Source: Linanthus parryae
Lineage: Eukaryota; Streptophyta; Magnoliopsida; Ericales; Polemoniaceae
Reading direction: 5' to 3'
Assembly (NCBI GenBank): GCA_023055425.1
Contig: JALGPY010000003.1
Location: 78,157,491-78,221,490 of the forward strand
DNA: 64,000 nt
Positions 1-11,472 of this stretch are shown here, piece by piece (position 1 is the first letter of the stretch; each line of letters starts with the position of its first letter). The position numbers were made by a program, and so were the translations under genes. Below the pieces are notes generated by a model. That model saw nothing but the letters and a program-made list of their open reading frames with translations. It made no database searches and was not told the origin of the DNA.

Positions 1-1422
1 TGATGAAAGACAGAATTACTAAAGAGACTTTGTCAAAGCTCCAAAGCTTTGAAGTTGCATTACCATGCTGACAGTTTTTGTGTTGCAGGCTTGGGAATGA
101 ACTGGACTTTTGTTTATAAGCCTTATAGTGTCTCTTTCATATATTCTTAACTGTTTTATTGTGTTTCTAATCTTAACTGATCTCTTATATTAATTTCATT
201 GAGGATCATAAGTTAAGAAAGCCAAAATTTTGAATGGCATCCAAAGCTCCAAAGCTTGGAGGATTCCTTGAGTCACTTACAGTTATTCTTTTGACTTATT
301 GATTCTATTGTAGGATGTTTTAACTGTTTATATGATTGATTAATTACTTTTCATGAGTCTTAATCATGTCATTATTATTGCCTTTACATATTATTTATAT
401 GGAATTCTTCTGTAAGCTAGATATATGGCTCAATTTATCTATTAAACTCTTTTTCCAAACAGTCATTATATTCTTGCTATGTTTTATGGATTGTGTTTGA
501 TCTTGTAGATGAGTTTTTTCAGGGTTGTTTGGTCGTTCAAACATGCCTAAAATATTCTAATAGCTATCCAAATATAGTTGTTGAAAGAAGCATCTCAGGG
601 AATGAGGATTTGTAGGAATTCAGTTCCTAAAATCTCTCAAACAGTTGCAGAAGTCTGTTATATATTTGCGTTTGAATTTCAAACAGATAGAGAATAGATA
701 TCAAGTGAAAAGAAGAGTGATTCATTCGTGGGAGACTTTCATTAAAACACTCTTCACTCAATCAAGGATTCAACACTGCTGAAGAAGATCAATCATCCAG
801 ATTATGAAGAAAACTGTTGAGCATTCATTGCTTATCTGTTTATGTGTCCTTCATTGTGCTTTCATTGTATTATTCATTTATATTTCTTAAACCTCATCGA
901 CTTTGGTAAGTTAGTTTTTCAAGTGAACAACAAGAGGTTCTTATTGTTTCTCATATTTTAGCTGGAACTAGATAGGTTGGGAATTACAAGCTGTATAGGT
1001 GTAAGGTAGTTCACTTAGGCTTGAGATCTAGGGCTAAGTCTGTGATTAATAAGAAGTGGTTTAAAATCCTGGAGGGATCAAGTCCCTCAGGTAGAGAGTA
1101 GGTCGAATTGTGACTGAACTCTGTAAAAAATCCTTCTGTTCATTGCTTTACTTTACAGTTCTTTCAGTTTGCATTCAAATCTACACAAAAAGGAAGCTCT
1201 AAAGCTTTGGAGAATTTCCATTCTCAAAGCTTTGAAAATCCACACAGTTTCATTGTGATCTAAACTTCATCAAACCTTTTCGTAGTCTTGAGATTCCTTC
1301 TAAACTTTGATTTTAAGTTTCAAAAAGTCATTGTTAGCAAAAGTTTACATACTCTATTCAACCCCCCCCCCCTTATAGAGTATTTAGATCTTGTATTTAC
1401 CTGCATTACAAAACTTTTGATG
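1..1422 (+). repeat. SIRE-like copia LTR remnant, cut at its primer site
   Basis: No coding sequence is visible. About 720-1420 matches, in order and with divergence, the LTR at 47400-48607: the 'aactagatagg' block, 'gagatctagggct', 'tccct.aggtagag' and a poly-C tract before 'tagagtatt'. It ends in what looks like the start of the same primer site ('tttgat') at about 1415 and then switches abruptly into the LTR of the next element. It is therefore an LTR without its body. The part left of about 700 is probably LTR too but shows only scattered matches. Short palindromes built on AAAGCTTT recur (for example 1224-1235). Confidence 0.6.
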
Positions 1423-1766
1423 TTACCTAGGCATAAGATGCTCACTTGGTGATTTGGTGAGTTAGTATTGCTCGATTAGCGAAGTGACCTTCGTATGTGT
1501 TTCACAAGTTATAGAACGTTGTCAATAAGAAGATCTTAGCAATCTCCAAAATGATGTGTCCTAGTTGTTTTCTATATCTTAAATGTAAATATTTAAAAAC
1601 TTGCTTCGTCTTTTCAATTAATTATTTTAGTAATAAACTCAAACTCTTTACCCACATAAAGTTAAGAATACTAATTAGTTCATGACAAGTACCTTAGGTT
1701 CGATCAACCCTATTTTCCACATTATTACTAGAGCGGTAATCGTACAGTTGTGGTAAATTGTCATCA
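1423..1766 (+). repeat. LARD A 5' LTR, 3'-terminal part only
   Basis: This matches about 5950-6289 over its whole length, with many substitutions, and ends in TCATCA as the 3' LTR does. Only the last 344 bases of an LTR of about 1.48 kb survive. The left edge at 1423 is a rearrangement junction, not a natural LTR start. Confidence 0.75.
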
Positions 1767-1772
1767 AGTTTT

Positions 1773-1790
1773 TAGTACCGTTTCCGGGGA
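1773..1790 (+). other. Primer binding site, tRNA-Asp type
   Basis: The 18 bases starting TAGTACCG and ending CCGGGGA lie six bases past the LTR end. They match the Athila-type primer site TGGCGCCGTTGCCGGGGA with a few substitutions. LARD B has a closer copy at the equivalent place. Confidence 0.7.
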
Positions 1791-1908
1791 CTTTGGTTGA
1801 ATTGATTAGAATTATTAACTTTAGGTAATTTTAATTTTTGTCTCTGTTTACTTATTTGTTAATCTCACCCGTTTCCTAGAGACTGATTTTGCAGACATCT
1901 TGGTAATC

Positions 1909-2785
1909 ATGTGGGGGCAGAATTACTATGGGAAATCTCCACGCTATTCACCGTACTACTCCTATGGAGTTATGTACACCCCTCCTCTGTGAAATCAAGA
2001 ATATGAGCAGATTAAAGCAATATTGGAGCTTAAGGAACTCATGTTATCTAAACTAGACAGAATCGAGGAGACGATGAATAAGAATGATGTATCACTCCAC
2101 TTTCATGAACAACAATTGGAAGAATTTTCCCGGGGTAGTGACGTATGCATATAATGACAATGATTCAACCAACATCGTTAGTGAATTAGTTGAGGAGCGT
2201 GAAGAGGAAGACGAAGAAACCACATAGGTCTATAATACTGTCGGTCAAAAAGTAGTAGATCCTTGGGCCACTTCAGACACAGATTCGGATTCAGATTGGG
2301 ATGAAGTCGTGACGCCTATACAACTTGTGCCTTGCATTATTCTGGAGTCATGGCATGAATGGGAGAGTGTTGACATCTCAAGCTTATGACCTAAGGATAT
2401 TGATGAAGGTTTTGTTGAAGAACAAGATCATAAGTGCGCCGAGGATGTGTCGTTTCCACTCGTTGAAGATATTTGCTTAGATGAAGCATGCCATGAGTCT
2501 AGGGAATTATTGCACGGAGATGACGAAAGACCCCAATTCTATGCATCTCATGCATTGCCACCCATGATATTAAGAGAAGAGCGAGGAAAGGAAGAAGCAA
2601 AGTCTGAACTCAGTGTTGTAGCCGTTCCACCTGAGATTCTACATTCAAAGGACCAATCCTCTACGACAACATGTTTAAAGAATTGGAAGAAGAAGAAGAG
2701 CAGAAGTAGAAGGAGGCATCTGGCGGTTAACAAATTCTGTAGTAGACCAAAGCTCAAAGAGAAGAAATGTTTTAATGCGGTCTAA
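1909..2785 (+). pseudogene. Broken acidic ORF of LARD A, homologous to the LARD B ORF
   Basis: The frame opens with Met-Trp about 120 bases after the primer site, the same layout as LARD B. It meets a TGA near 1990, changes frame near 2150, meets further stops near 2226 and 2388, and is open again from 2447 to 2785. Acidic segments, an Asp/Ser-rich run ending SDSDW and the motif HEWE occur in the same order as in LARD B, which is the evidence for homology. The paired Cys-His motifs of LARD B are not recognisable here; the N-terminus is Tyr/Pro-rich instead. No function can be assigned, and the copy is dead. Confidence 0.55.
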
Positions 2786-4795
2786 AACATTTTCTTATCA
2801 TTGTCAACTCATGCATGCTCGCATGTAAAGGAAAAGAAGGAGAGACGATGGTGGAAGAAGGAGAAATTGAGAGAAAAACCTCCTTAATCATATTTAAGGT
2901 AACTAGGTCGGGTCGTAAATCTTAAATTATCTTGTTCTTGTTGTGAGGCAACCTAACATTTTAATTTTCTTAATTTTGGGAGTGAGTTTAAAATTCAGTT
3001 GTGTGGTGTTTTTAATATATACTTGTGGAGAGATGAGAAAGAGAGAGGGGCTAACATTTTTTTCCAAGTGACATATTTGAGTAGGTAATAGGAGAATCAA
3101 CCCTAGTGTGTCATGGCGCATGTGACCTTTACAGGGACTCGTGCATACGAGTTGGGGATTCTCAATGCGCAGATTTAAGAAGATGGGAGCACTCGACCCG
3201 GGTGTGCGAGAACACACTGACATTTGGGGCACAGTAGTGCCACGTTGGTGTTTGGGGACTAAGTTTTGGTTATCTGCCCCACCCTTGAGGTGGTTGTGAG
3301 TATTTATTTCTCTTGCTGGAATTTGTGTTAATAGTGTAGGTCATCTTTTATCTCATCTGCTGGCCTTTTTCATTGTTTGTTGAGTCCTATGTTTGATCTC
3401 TAAATTCGCTGAGGACAACGAAGCATTCAGTGTGAGGGTGATTTATCTGTTTCCTAGCCGAATGTAACTTGCATAGCCAGGTACATGTAGGATGTTTTTA
3501 GTTAGTATCGTGAGTCAGTGTTGTGGTTTATGTTACATTTTTCCTTATATTGTCGTAGTGTGTAGAGTAGAGTGATATATTGTTTGACTGTTAAATAATA
3601 GAGTCTACCCACCAAAGAGTTCAATTGGGTAGTGTCATTTTTTTTCTTAGCCTTGAATATAGAGTTAGGATCTTAGCAATAATACAAAAAAATGAGAAAA
3701 TAGGAAATCAATAAAAAGTAGAAAATTAGAAAATTTGAGAAAAAGGCAATTGAGGATCGTAAAACTGAAGAGAGGTTGGTGAATAAATTCTTTTGAATAG
3801 GAAGTTCCGTAGTAGGATTATTCTTTGGTTTTTTTTTTTGTAGTGGTTTCACGAAAGGATGTCATGGGAATTTATGAAAGTTGTGGAAAGAATGGAATGT
3901 AAAGTATACCTAAGTTTCCTACAGTGTGCTAATTAGATTGAGTTCCGTTGTAGCTGAATATTCTATTTTCAAGTGTATACTTGTGGTCTCTTGTTGATAT
4001 GGGGTAGACCTTCATGTTGAGTTGGTTTCATGTGGTACGTTTCCTCTGTCTAAGTGAAGTTGAGGGACGTACACCACCATCCCTTACGGTGGTTGCTAGA
4101 GTTAACCGAAAAATCCCACGGTCTTTATGCTCTATAGAACGGTTGTAATAAAACGAGGAGGAAAGAAAAAGAAATGAGAAAATCTATAAAAAAGGAAAAA
4201 CAAAATTGTGCTTCAAGGAGAAACAACCTAAAGTCTTTCGGTCAACCGGAAAATTTGGGTTCCATCCAAGTAGAGTTAGAGAGGAAAATTATAGTCAAGC
4301 CTTATTTCACAGGAGTTGTGACTCCCTTCACCGGGATAATTGTCATTCACACGCAATAAAGGATAAGAGGGTCTGAAAATCTTAAATGATTCGACCAAGA
4401 AAGGCTACAATGAGAGTTAATCTGAATTAGACCCTATGAAACTTAGGATGTGCTTGTGTCTTGGTTTGAATTTTTGGGGGAAAGGGGAGCCTTAGTGAGC
4501 TTTTGCATGGAATTGTTTTATTTCAAATTCTTGCTGCGTGTATGTGAATTTCAGAAAGGATTAGTGAGAGTTAGATGATTTTCAGTTCATGGGAGGGAAA
4601 TTGCATGTTCTTGCCAAAAAGAGAGAAATTGAATGTTTGTGTTAAATACTTATTTTAAGATCGAGTATATATTTGCATTACATCATCTTGCTTCATTGTA
4701 GTGTCGTGAGTCACGTTAGAGTCGTTTGATTCTTATTGGCAAGAAAACAAATAGATGCAATAGATGAGACTTTGCTCGGGATGCAAAAATTCCAA
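2786..4795 (+). other. LARD A internal non-coding region
   Basis: No coding sequence can be supported. Stretches around 3960-4120 are collinear with the reverse complement of LARD B at about 34040-34210. That conservation across two diverged elements suggests it belongs to the element backbone, perhaps packaging or leader sequence, rather than to captured DNA. Open stretches such as 4174-4359 have no recognisable content. Confidence 0.5.
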
Positions 4796-4804
4796 GTGTG
4801 GGGG
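4796..4804 (+). other. Polypurine tract of LARD A
   Basis: GTGTGGGGG ends four bases before the 3' LTR start TGATAAC. LARD B has the same GTGTGGGGGG-ATT arrangement on the minus strand (33339-33351). It is the expected plus-strand primer of an LTR retrotransposon. Confidence 0.65.
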
Positions 4805-4808
4805 TATT

Positions 4809-6289
4809 TGATAACTACTTAATAAGAGTTATCCTATGTTCATTTACATTGTTGTTTGTGTGCGTTTCAGTGCTAAGTGATGAATTCCGGGCTGATTTGA
4901 AGATAAAATGCATTTTTCGGATGTTTTTGAGCTTAAAGTACAATTCAGACGTTTCTTATTGGTTTTCAGTATCATTTGAATGATTTATCACATTTGATCT
5001 TCGTGGTAGTGTCCGTGTTGCTGTTTGACATGAATTACGTATGCGAGAATCAATTAGATAGAAGAATTGATTTTCGGAATAGAAGAAAAGCAAAAAGGAC
5101 GAAAAAGCAACTAAGAAAATTTGGGAGCTTCAGGAGTCTTCGTAGGAAGACAATTTATCTTCGTACGAAGACAGTTCCTTAGCCAAATTTTCAAAAAAAG
5201 AAGAAAGTCTTCCCAAAATAGCTTGCTGTCTCTAAGTGGGAAGATATTCCTAAGAAGACAAAAGTGTGTTCCTACGAAGTACTTCGTACGAAGACATCGT
5301 CTGATCGTACGAAGACACTGGGAAGGTCGACCAAAAATAAGGAAACAATGCCGAAAGCTTTCCTGATTGACCCGAGACTCTTAGTGAACGAGATAAGACA
5401 TATTAGGTCATATTTCCCGAAGGGAGACGCGGATAAGAAGGTTTGAGGAGCAACTTGGATCTAGAGTTCATCATGGAAGAAAGGATTCATTCGTTTGATC
5501 CCTCTACTCTTATCTTTTCATTTTTTATACATGATCACACAAACTCTTGTATTTGTGATCATGAATATCCGTATCTAAACTTATTAGATCAGTACCTGAG
5601 TTTTGGGTTTAGGATTTTCACATTGATTATGCGTTATATGAATTGAGATTCATGTTTTTATAAACCTAATTGATGATTTTGTGTTTGCTATTATTGTTAT
5701 GTGATCTTCATCCTATCTAGTTATTTAGAGACGTCTTGCTAGATAGAATTTACTTTGCAATTATTTGGTAACTCGGGAATTGTTATACCAGAAAAGCAAA
5801 CAATCCCTCATTCATAGGCTTGATAGCTTGGCTACGTTGAATGGGACCGTTAGAGTAGAATTCATCCTTAATGCATGTGTAGGCTTGATAGCTTGGCTAC
5901 GTTGAATGGGATCGTTAGATTAGAACTTGGTAACTTGACTTTAATCTATCCTAGGCATAGGATGCTCACTTGGTAACTCGGTGACTTAGTATTGCTCGAT
6001 TAGCAAAGTGAACTTCGTTTGTGTTTCAGAAGTTATAGAACGTTGTCAATAAGAAGATCTTATTAATCCCCCAAACGAGGTGTCCTGTTGTTTTCTCTAT
6101 CTTAAATCTCAATATTTAAATACTTTCTTCGTCTTTTCTATTATTTAGTTTAGTAATCAACTCAAACTCTTTACCCAAATAAATTTAAGAATACTAATTA
6201 GTTCACGACAAGTCTCTTAGGTTCGATAAACTCTATTTTCCACATTATTACTAGAGCGGTAACCGTACACTTGCGGTAAATCGTCATCA
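4809..6289 (+). repeat. LARD A 3' LTR (about 1.48 kb)
   Basis: It starts TGATAACTAC after the polypurine tract and ends TCATCA, the same end as the 5' fragment. Its first third carries a palindrome cluster at about 5137-5316, in which CTTCGTACGAAG occurs perfectly at 5159-5170 and 5282-5293 with partial copies between. A roughly 60-base block around the phrase 'gcttgatagcttggctacg' is tandemly duplicated near 5817-5925. Short open frames here are not credible genes. Confidence 0.75.
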
Positions 6290-7727
6290 CGATCCTCATT
6301 CTGACTTCCACACCACACAGCTCCTTGATCCCGAAGTTGTGTTATGAGTGTGAAGGATCATGTCTTACAGATTGTATAGATGATATAATACATGTGTAGT
6401 TCAAGTCAGGAATGACTTGTACTCTTGTAAAGCAGCCATGTGTCTATGAGTTAGTATCACATGAATAGGTATCTACAGTTACATTAATGGATGTACATAA
6501 ATATAGTGAACTCGTGTCATTAGCAATTTCGCTTCCTGAGAAAAATAAATTTAGTGAAAGGCATGAATTTTACCTTTACCTTCATTAATTGACCATGACA
6601 TTCATGCTTTTGTAGTCAAGGGGCAATACTCCAGTTGGCCTTCTGCATTGTCTTTTTGAGAACATTGTCAAATTTTTTGCAATAGTAATGTTTTTGAGGG
6701 TGTTAGAAGTAGTAAAATTGATTTCACATGTATGATGTGTATTTTTATAGTGTTGAATGTGATTTTATTTTATATTTTGTGAAGAATTATTCTGTTCTAT
6801 AATTTTAAAAGTTCACACGTACTTCCTCTCAAAAAAAAGTTCACACGTACTGTATTTGCTTATATTGGTTGCTAAATAAGTGTTTTTTCTTGAAAAAGCA
6901 AACAAAAATTGCAAACAAAAAGAAAATGGTAAATGACACTAATCACCCATTAGTTTTAAAAAAATTCCACCCGTTACCCTGGGTTTTGAAAAAAGACAGT
7001 CTGCACATTTTTTGGATGGAGACCAACGGTTGACTAACAGTATGGTCAAAAAGACATTTTACCCCTAAAATGTGATAAAATGACCTCCTATATGTTAGCG
7101 TCATTTCTCATTCTCCCTCTTTTCTAACCCTAATCTCTCTCTCTCTTACTCTCTTTTTCTCTTTCCACTTGCTGTGAAAAACAGCCTTTTTTCTCTCTTC
7201 CCCTTCTTCTACTTCATTTTCTTCTTCTCCTCTCTCTTTCTCTATCGATCTTGAAGCAGCATAGGTGGTGGAAGTCAAGAGAACCACCAATCCTCTCCTC
7301 CCTAGCTCTCCTCCCCTCCCCTCCCCTCCTCCTCCTTAAACACCCAACTGTGGTCGGCGACGAGGACCGTGACGGCGTCGAGCAGTCCAGCGGCTGTTGA
7401 GATCCAATGAATTTTTAGAAGTCCTTGACGAATCTGAAGAGGATGAAAACGAAGCAACCTGGGCGGTGGCGAGGCAGCGCTGTGAGAAGAGACCCCGACC
7501 ACTCCGACACCCAGATCGACATCGCCGCCACTACAAACCTCCTTCGGCCATATCCTCAACATCCAGTGGGCAGTGTGGTTTATTTCGGCGATTGAGATGG
7601 GTTTCCTCGCCTGGTTCATGGCGGAAATTGGAGTTTGTGGCGGCAGTGGTGGAGTTCGCGACACACAACCACTAAGGTACTAATGACCAAGACACTTTAA
7701 GTCAAAATTGAAGAACATAGCAGTAAG
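6290..7727. other. Unassigned sequence between LARD A and copia 1
   Basis: No gene is supported. Around 6815-6855 the phrase 'aaaaagttcacacgtact' occurs twice in tandem. From about 6920 the sequence resembles the terminal and leader part of a DNA transposon: a 'ggtaaatgacactaatcaccc' phrase followed by a long CT-rich tract at 7105-7330 and then a GC-rich stretch to 7680. No second terminus or transposase is visible, so this is only a suspicion. GC-rich open frames at 7302-7675 occur on both strands and have no recognisable domain. Confidence 0.35.
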
Positions 7728-8623
7728 TGTTAGAAATGGATAGTTAAATCCATGAAGAAACGGAAGCAAGCTTGGTAGCTTGAAGAAGCTTAAAACCAAG
7801 ATGGTAGTTAGTCCCACATTGGTACTCAAAAGGTAGGTAGGTGGCTTTATATTGTTTCACACAAATGGGTAGTGTATAACTACTAAAGTGTGTGGAGGAC
7901 CATAGGTGTTCTTGTGTGCCTCGCGCACACACACACGCGCGCGCTGCCGCCATGCCTCGCCTCGACTCGGGTCGGTTCGGACCGGGTCGGGTCGAAGGGC
8001 GATTTGGGCGAAATGTCTCGGCGTCTCGCGTCCGCGAGGCGACCTGGCGCGAGACTATAGCTCTGTTTTTGTCCATTACACACCAGTTTAATTTTAATTA
8101 ATGAGTGTTTTAGTAATGGAATCAAAACGGGGTTTTGACCACATTGATGGGGGATTAATTAGGACATAACGGTATCAGTTTTCCATATCTTTTTTGAATG
8201 GAGAAAAACGATTTTGAGGTTATTCGATTGTTCCGAACGATTGCTTCTGACTGCTCAGACTCTCCCTCTCTCCAAAAAATTCGATCTGCTCGAGTGTTCT
8301 TGGCGAACTGAGGTGTTGATCGTCGTTGATCTTCGGTGTTGCTGTGAAAAAAAGATCGGAGCTGTTTTATCCTGGAAGGGTCATCGCCGGCATCCCAACA
8401 CATTGTAAGTGGGGCGATTATCTCTTCAAGAATAGCCAGGCCTTCTCGCAAGACCTGACGACTCAGCTGTTTTTTTTTCAAGTACTGTTATAGCAAGGAT
8501 TGGAGGTATGGCTTCTAATCTGCTTTATTTTAATTAGTTTCTAATATGTGTACTATTTACCTTCATGATTTGTTACCTACGTTTCTTGGGCCATTATTTG
8601 TTAAATAAATTGGCATGTCGACA
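7728..8623 (+). repeat. Copia 1 5' LTR
   Basis: It begins TGTTAG and shares about 680 bases with 11473-12183, ending near GGCATGTCGACA. A degenerate primer site (TGGTATTTG, compare TGGTATCAGAGC) lies at 8641. The GC-rich stretch at 7915-8050 contains (CA/CG)n and TCGGGTCGG-type repeats. The exact 3' boundary is uncertain by about 15 bases. Confidence 0.75.
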
Positions 8624-8658
8624 ATCTTGAAGAGATAATCTGGTATTTGTTTAACAAA

Positions 8659-11470
8659 ATGGCAAGCGAAACTGAAAAGTCTGTTGACGGTTCTTTTACA
8701 TCTGATGTGGCCATTGATTGGGCCACTTATACTTCTCCACAAGTTGTTGAATTGACTGGTTTACCAGAAAAATTCAATGGATGCGTCGGCTTTTCTCGTT
8801 GGCAGAAAAAGCTGAAATTGTGGTTAACTATAAAGGGTCTATGGCCTGTTGTGGAATATGAGAAACCAGTAGTGGATCAAGAAAAGGCTGATTCAGTTAA
8901 GGCTTTTAAGAAGTAGGCTGAGAAAGACGGAGTGGCTAGGGCGGCTATTTTAGCTGCTCTGTCAAACACTCTATTTGATGTTTATTCATCAGATTCCTAC
9001 ACCGCAAAACTCTTATGGGAAAAGCTGAATGAGACACATAATATTGACTCTCAGGGTCTGGAAAATTATACTGTGTCTAAGTTTCTTGATTTCAAACTGG
9101 TGGACAATAAGTCCATGACTGAGCAGGTGCATGAGTTCGAGATGATTGTGCATGCCTTGAAGGAGTCTGGTATGGACCTTCCCGAAATTTTTTTGGTTAC
9201 GTGTGTGATTGAAAAGCTCCCTAAGTCTTGGGAAGATTTTTGTCTCTCCCTTAAAAGGCATAAAGGATAAATCACATGGACTAACCTCATGCTGGACATC
9301 TCGGTGCAAGAACAACACAAGTCCAGACAGGGACATGTGATGCCAACTGAAACTGGTAGCGCGAAGGTGAATGTTATCACTGTCGGAAAGAAAAGGAAAA
9401 ATGTTGTTAAGAAGAATGAAAATGATAAACCTAAGGATGAAAAATCCAAGGCCAAGAAACCAAAGGCAAACAAACCATGTTAATTTTGTGGGCAAGTTGG
9501 ACATTTTAGCAAGGGCTACCCTAACAAGAAAGAAAAGAAAACCGAGGTGGTAGCGCAAGCGATTGCTGTGCTTGGAACCACAAGTTAGCATGTGGTGAAC
9601 ATGGTTGTTGGTGAAGCTACTGCTTCTGAAACCGACGTTAACCGGTACGTTACTTACAACCCTTCGCTATTTTCCACATCTTTGTCAAATGAATGGTTGA
9701 TTGATACTGGAGCTAATGTTCATAGTTGTGCTGACATTAGTTTATTTGTATCTTATCAACAGAGTCGTGATTTGACAGTGAAGATGGGGAACTCGCGTGA
9801 CGCTCAAGTACTTGGAATAGGAAACGTGGACCTCAAGTTTCCTTCGGGTCGTATTCTATCCCTGACGAGAGTGCATCATGTTCCTCATGTTCGTAGGAAC
9901 ATAATAAGTGGAAGTATATTAGTATCTAGGGGTTTTGAGATTTCTTTGAAATGTAATAAAGTAGTTCTTGTTCATACTGGTACAATTTTTGGCAAGGGCT
10001 GTTTGTCAGACGGTTTATTTGTAATCAATGTTGAACCCGTTTTGGTCACTTTAGCTAATGATATTGTTCCTTCTGTTAACTGTATTGAATCTTCCAATTT
10101 ATGGCATGCTAGACTTGGTCACTTGAATTTTGGTGCTCTAAAGAATATGATGAATTTAGAGTTGATTCCTAAACACACCATAGAAAAGAATTTTAAATGT
10201 CAAGTATGTGTGTATTCTAAACAAACAAGGATACCTTTTCATAATGTTATTAGGGATTCTGAATTATTAGATTTAGTACACACGGACATTTGTGAATTTG
10301 GTGCTGTTTTAACTACGGACCAGTTTAGATGTTTCATTACCTTTATAGATGATTGTAGTAGATATTGTTATGTTTATTTACTTAAACATAAGGATGAAGC
10401 ACTTAGTACATTCATTATTTATAGAACTGAAGTTGAAAAACAAACTGGTAAGGTACTTAAACGTTTGAGATCCGATAGAGGTGGTGAGTATACGAGTAAC
10501 GCTTTTGATGAATTTTGTGCAAACAATGGTATAATTCATGAAATTACTCCTCCATACACACCTGAGTCTAATGGGGTTGCTGAACGAAAGAACAGTAACG
10601 TTTCAAGATATGATACAGTATGCTCTTAAACTCTGGGTTGCCTAAATACTTGTGGGGAGAGGCTTTGAATACGGCTTGCCATATTCTGAATAGAGTCCCT
10701 CTGAAACACAAGGAGAAAACACCCTATGAGTTATAGAAGGGCAGGAAGGCTAGTCTTAATTAGCTTCGTGTGTGTGGGGGTTCCTTGCAAAGGTACTTGT
10801 ACATGTACACAAGAGAAAGAAGCTAGGTCCTAAGACTGTTGATTGTATATTTCTGGGCTATCGAGAAACCACTACGGCTATGAGATTTTTGGTAGTAAAA
10901 TCTGACATAGACGGTATAGTGGCAAATACGATAGTTGAATTTTGTGATGCAACATTCTTTGAGGATGTCTACCCTATGAAGACTGGTAAACCTCAAGATG
11001 CTACTAACGAAGATCCATCTCTCACATCGAGTTCTAATCCTGATCATGTGCAAAAGATGAAAAATGTGGGGGCAGAATCGAGTAGTAGGTCTGTCCATGA
11101 GGATGTAGAGGAACCAAGAAGGAGTAAGCATGCAAAGGTAGTCAAGGATTTTGGAAGTGATTTTGTCACTTACAATATATAGGACGTGCCTTTAACTTTC
11201 CGGCAGGATATGGATTCTTCCGAATCTAGGCACTGGAAGGGCGCTATAAATAGTGAAATTGACTCTATTGTTTCTAATATTGATCTCCCTCCTGGGTGTT
11301 CTACTATTGGGTGCAGGTGGATCTTTAAGAAGAATTTGAACCCTGACAGGTCAATAGATAAGTACAAGGCTAGACTGGTTGCTAAAGGTTTAGGCAAAGG
11401 GAAGGTATTGATTATTTTTCTCCAGTTTCTAGGATGAAAACAATCCGAATGCTTATAGCATTGGCTTCGG
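8659..11470 (+). pseudogene. Copia 1 gag-pol polyprotein, broken and truncated
   Basis: Gag, protease and integrase lie in one frame from the ATG at 8659 to about 10590, interrupted by four in-frame stops (8914, 9268, 9481, 9586). Visible in order: a gag domain; a lysine-rich linker; a zinc knuckle C-x-F-C-GQVGH whose last Cys is Tyr and which contains a stop; protease WLIDTGANVHS (near 9690); the GAG pre-integrase motif LWHARLGHLN (10100); the integrase core HTDICEFG...FIDDCSRYCYVY...RSDRGGEY...GVAERKN (10270-10590). A frameshift near 10595 is followed by the capsid-like and early RT segments (10772-11437), with another stop and frameshift. RT ends after WIFKKNLN...KARLVAKG and LIALASVH, before the YVDD box. 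It cannot make a working polyprotein. Confidence 0.9.
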
Positions 11471-11472
11471 TC

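Larger units (their letters stand above)
1423..6289 (+). mobile_element. LARD A: non-autonomous Athila-like LTR retrotransposon, truncated at its 5' end
   Basis: The segments 1423-1766 and about 5950-6289 are diverged direct copies of one LTR. Directly after the first copy lies a primer site of the tRNA-Asp type used by Athila-like gypsy elements, and directly before the second is a G-rich polypurine tract. No reverse transcriptase, integrase or RNase H is visible in the 3-kb interior, so it is a large non-autonomous derivative. The 5' LTR is cut at its left end, where it abuts the SIRE-like LTR. The interior shares collinear stretches with LARD B on the opposite strand (for example around 3960-4100 against 34040-34210), so both belong to one superfamily. 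Confidence 0.75.

Noticed and set aside
1364..1373. Poly-C run as a polypurine tract of a minus-strand element
   Set aside because: The same run occurs inside the related LTR at about 48555, so it is an internal LTR feature.
7302..7675. GC-rich open frames on both strands as a host gene
   Set aside because: Frames overlap on both strands, show no domain, and the stretch follows a CT-rich tract in transposon-like sequence.
9013..9591. 192-codon minus-strand frame opposite the copia 1 gag
   Set aside because: It is antisense to clear gag coding sequence and shows no recognisable domain.
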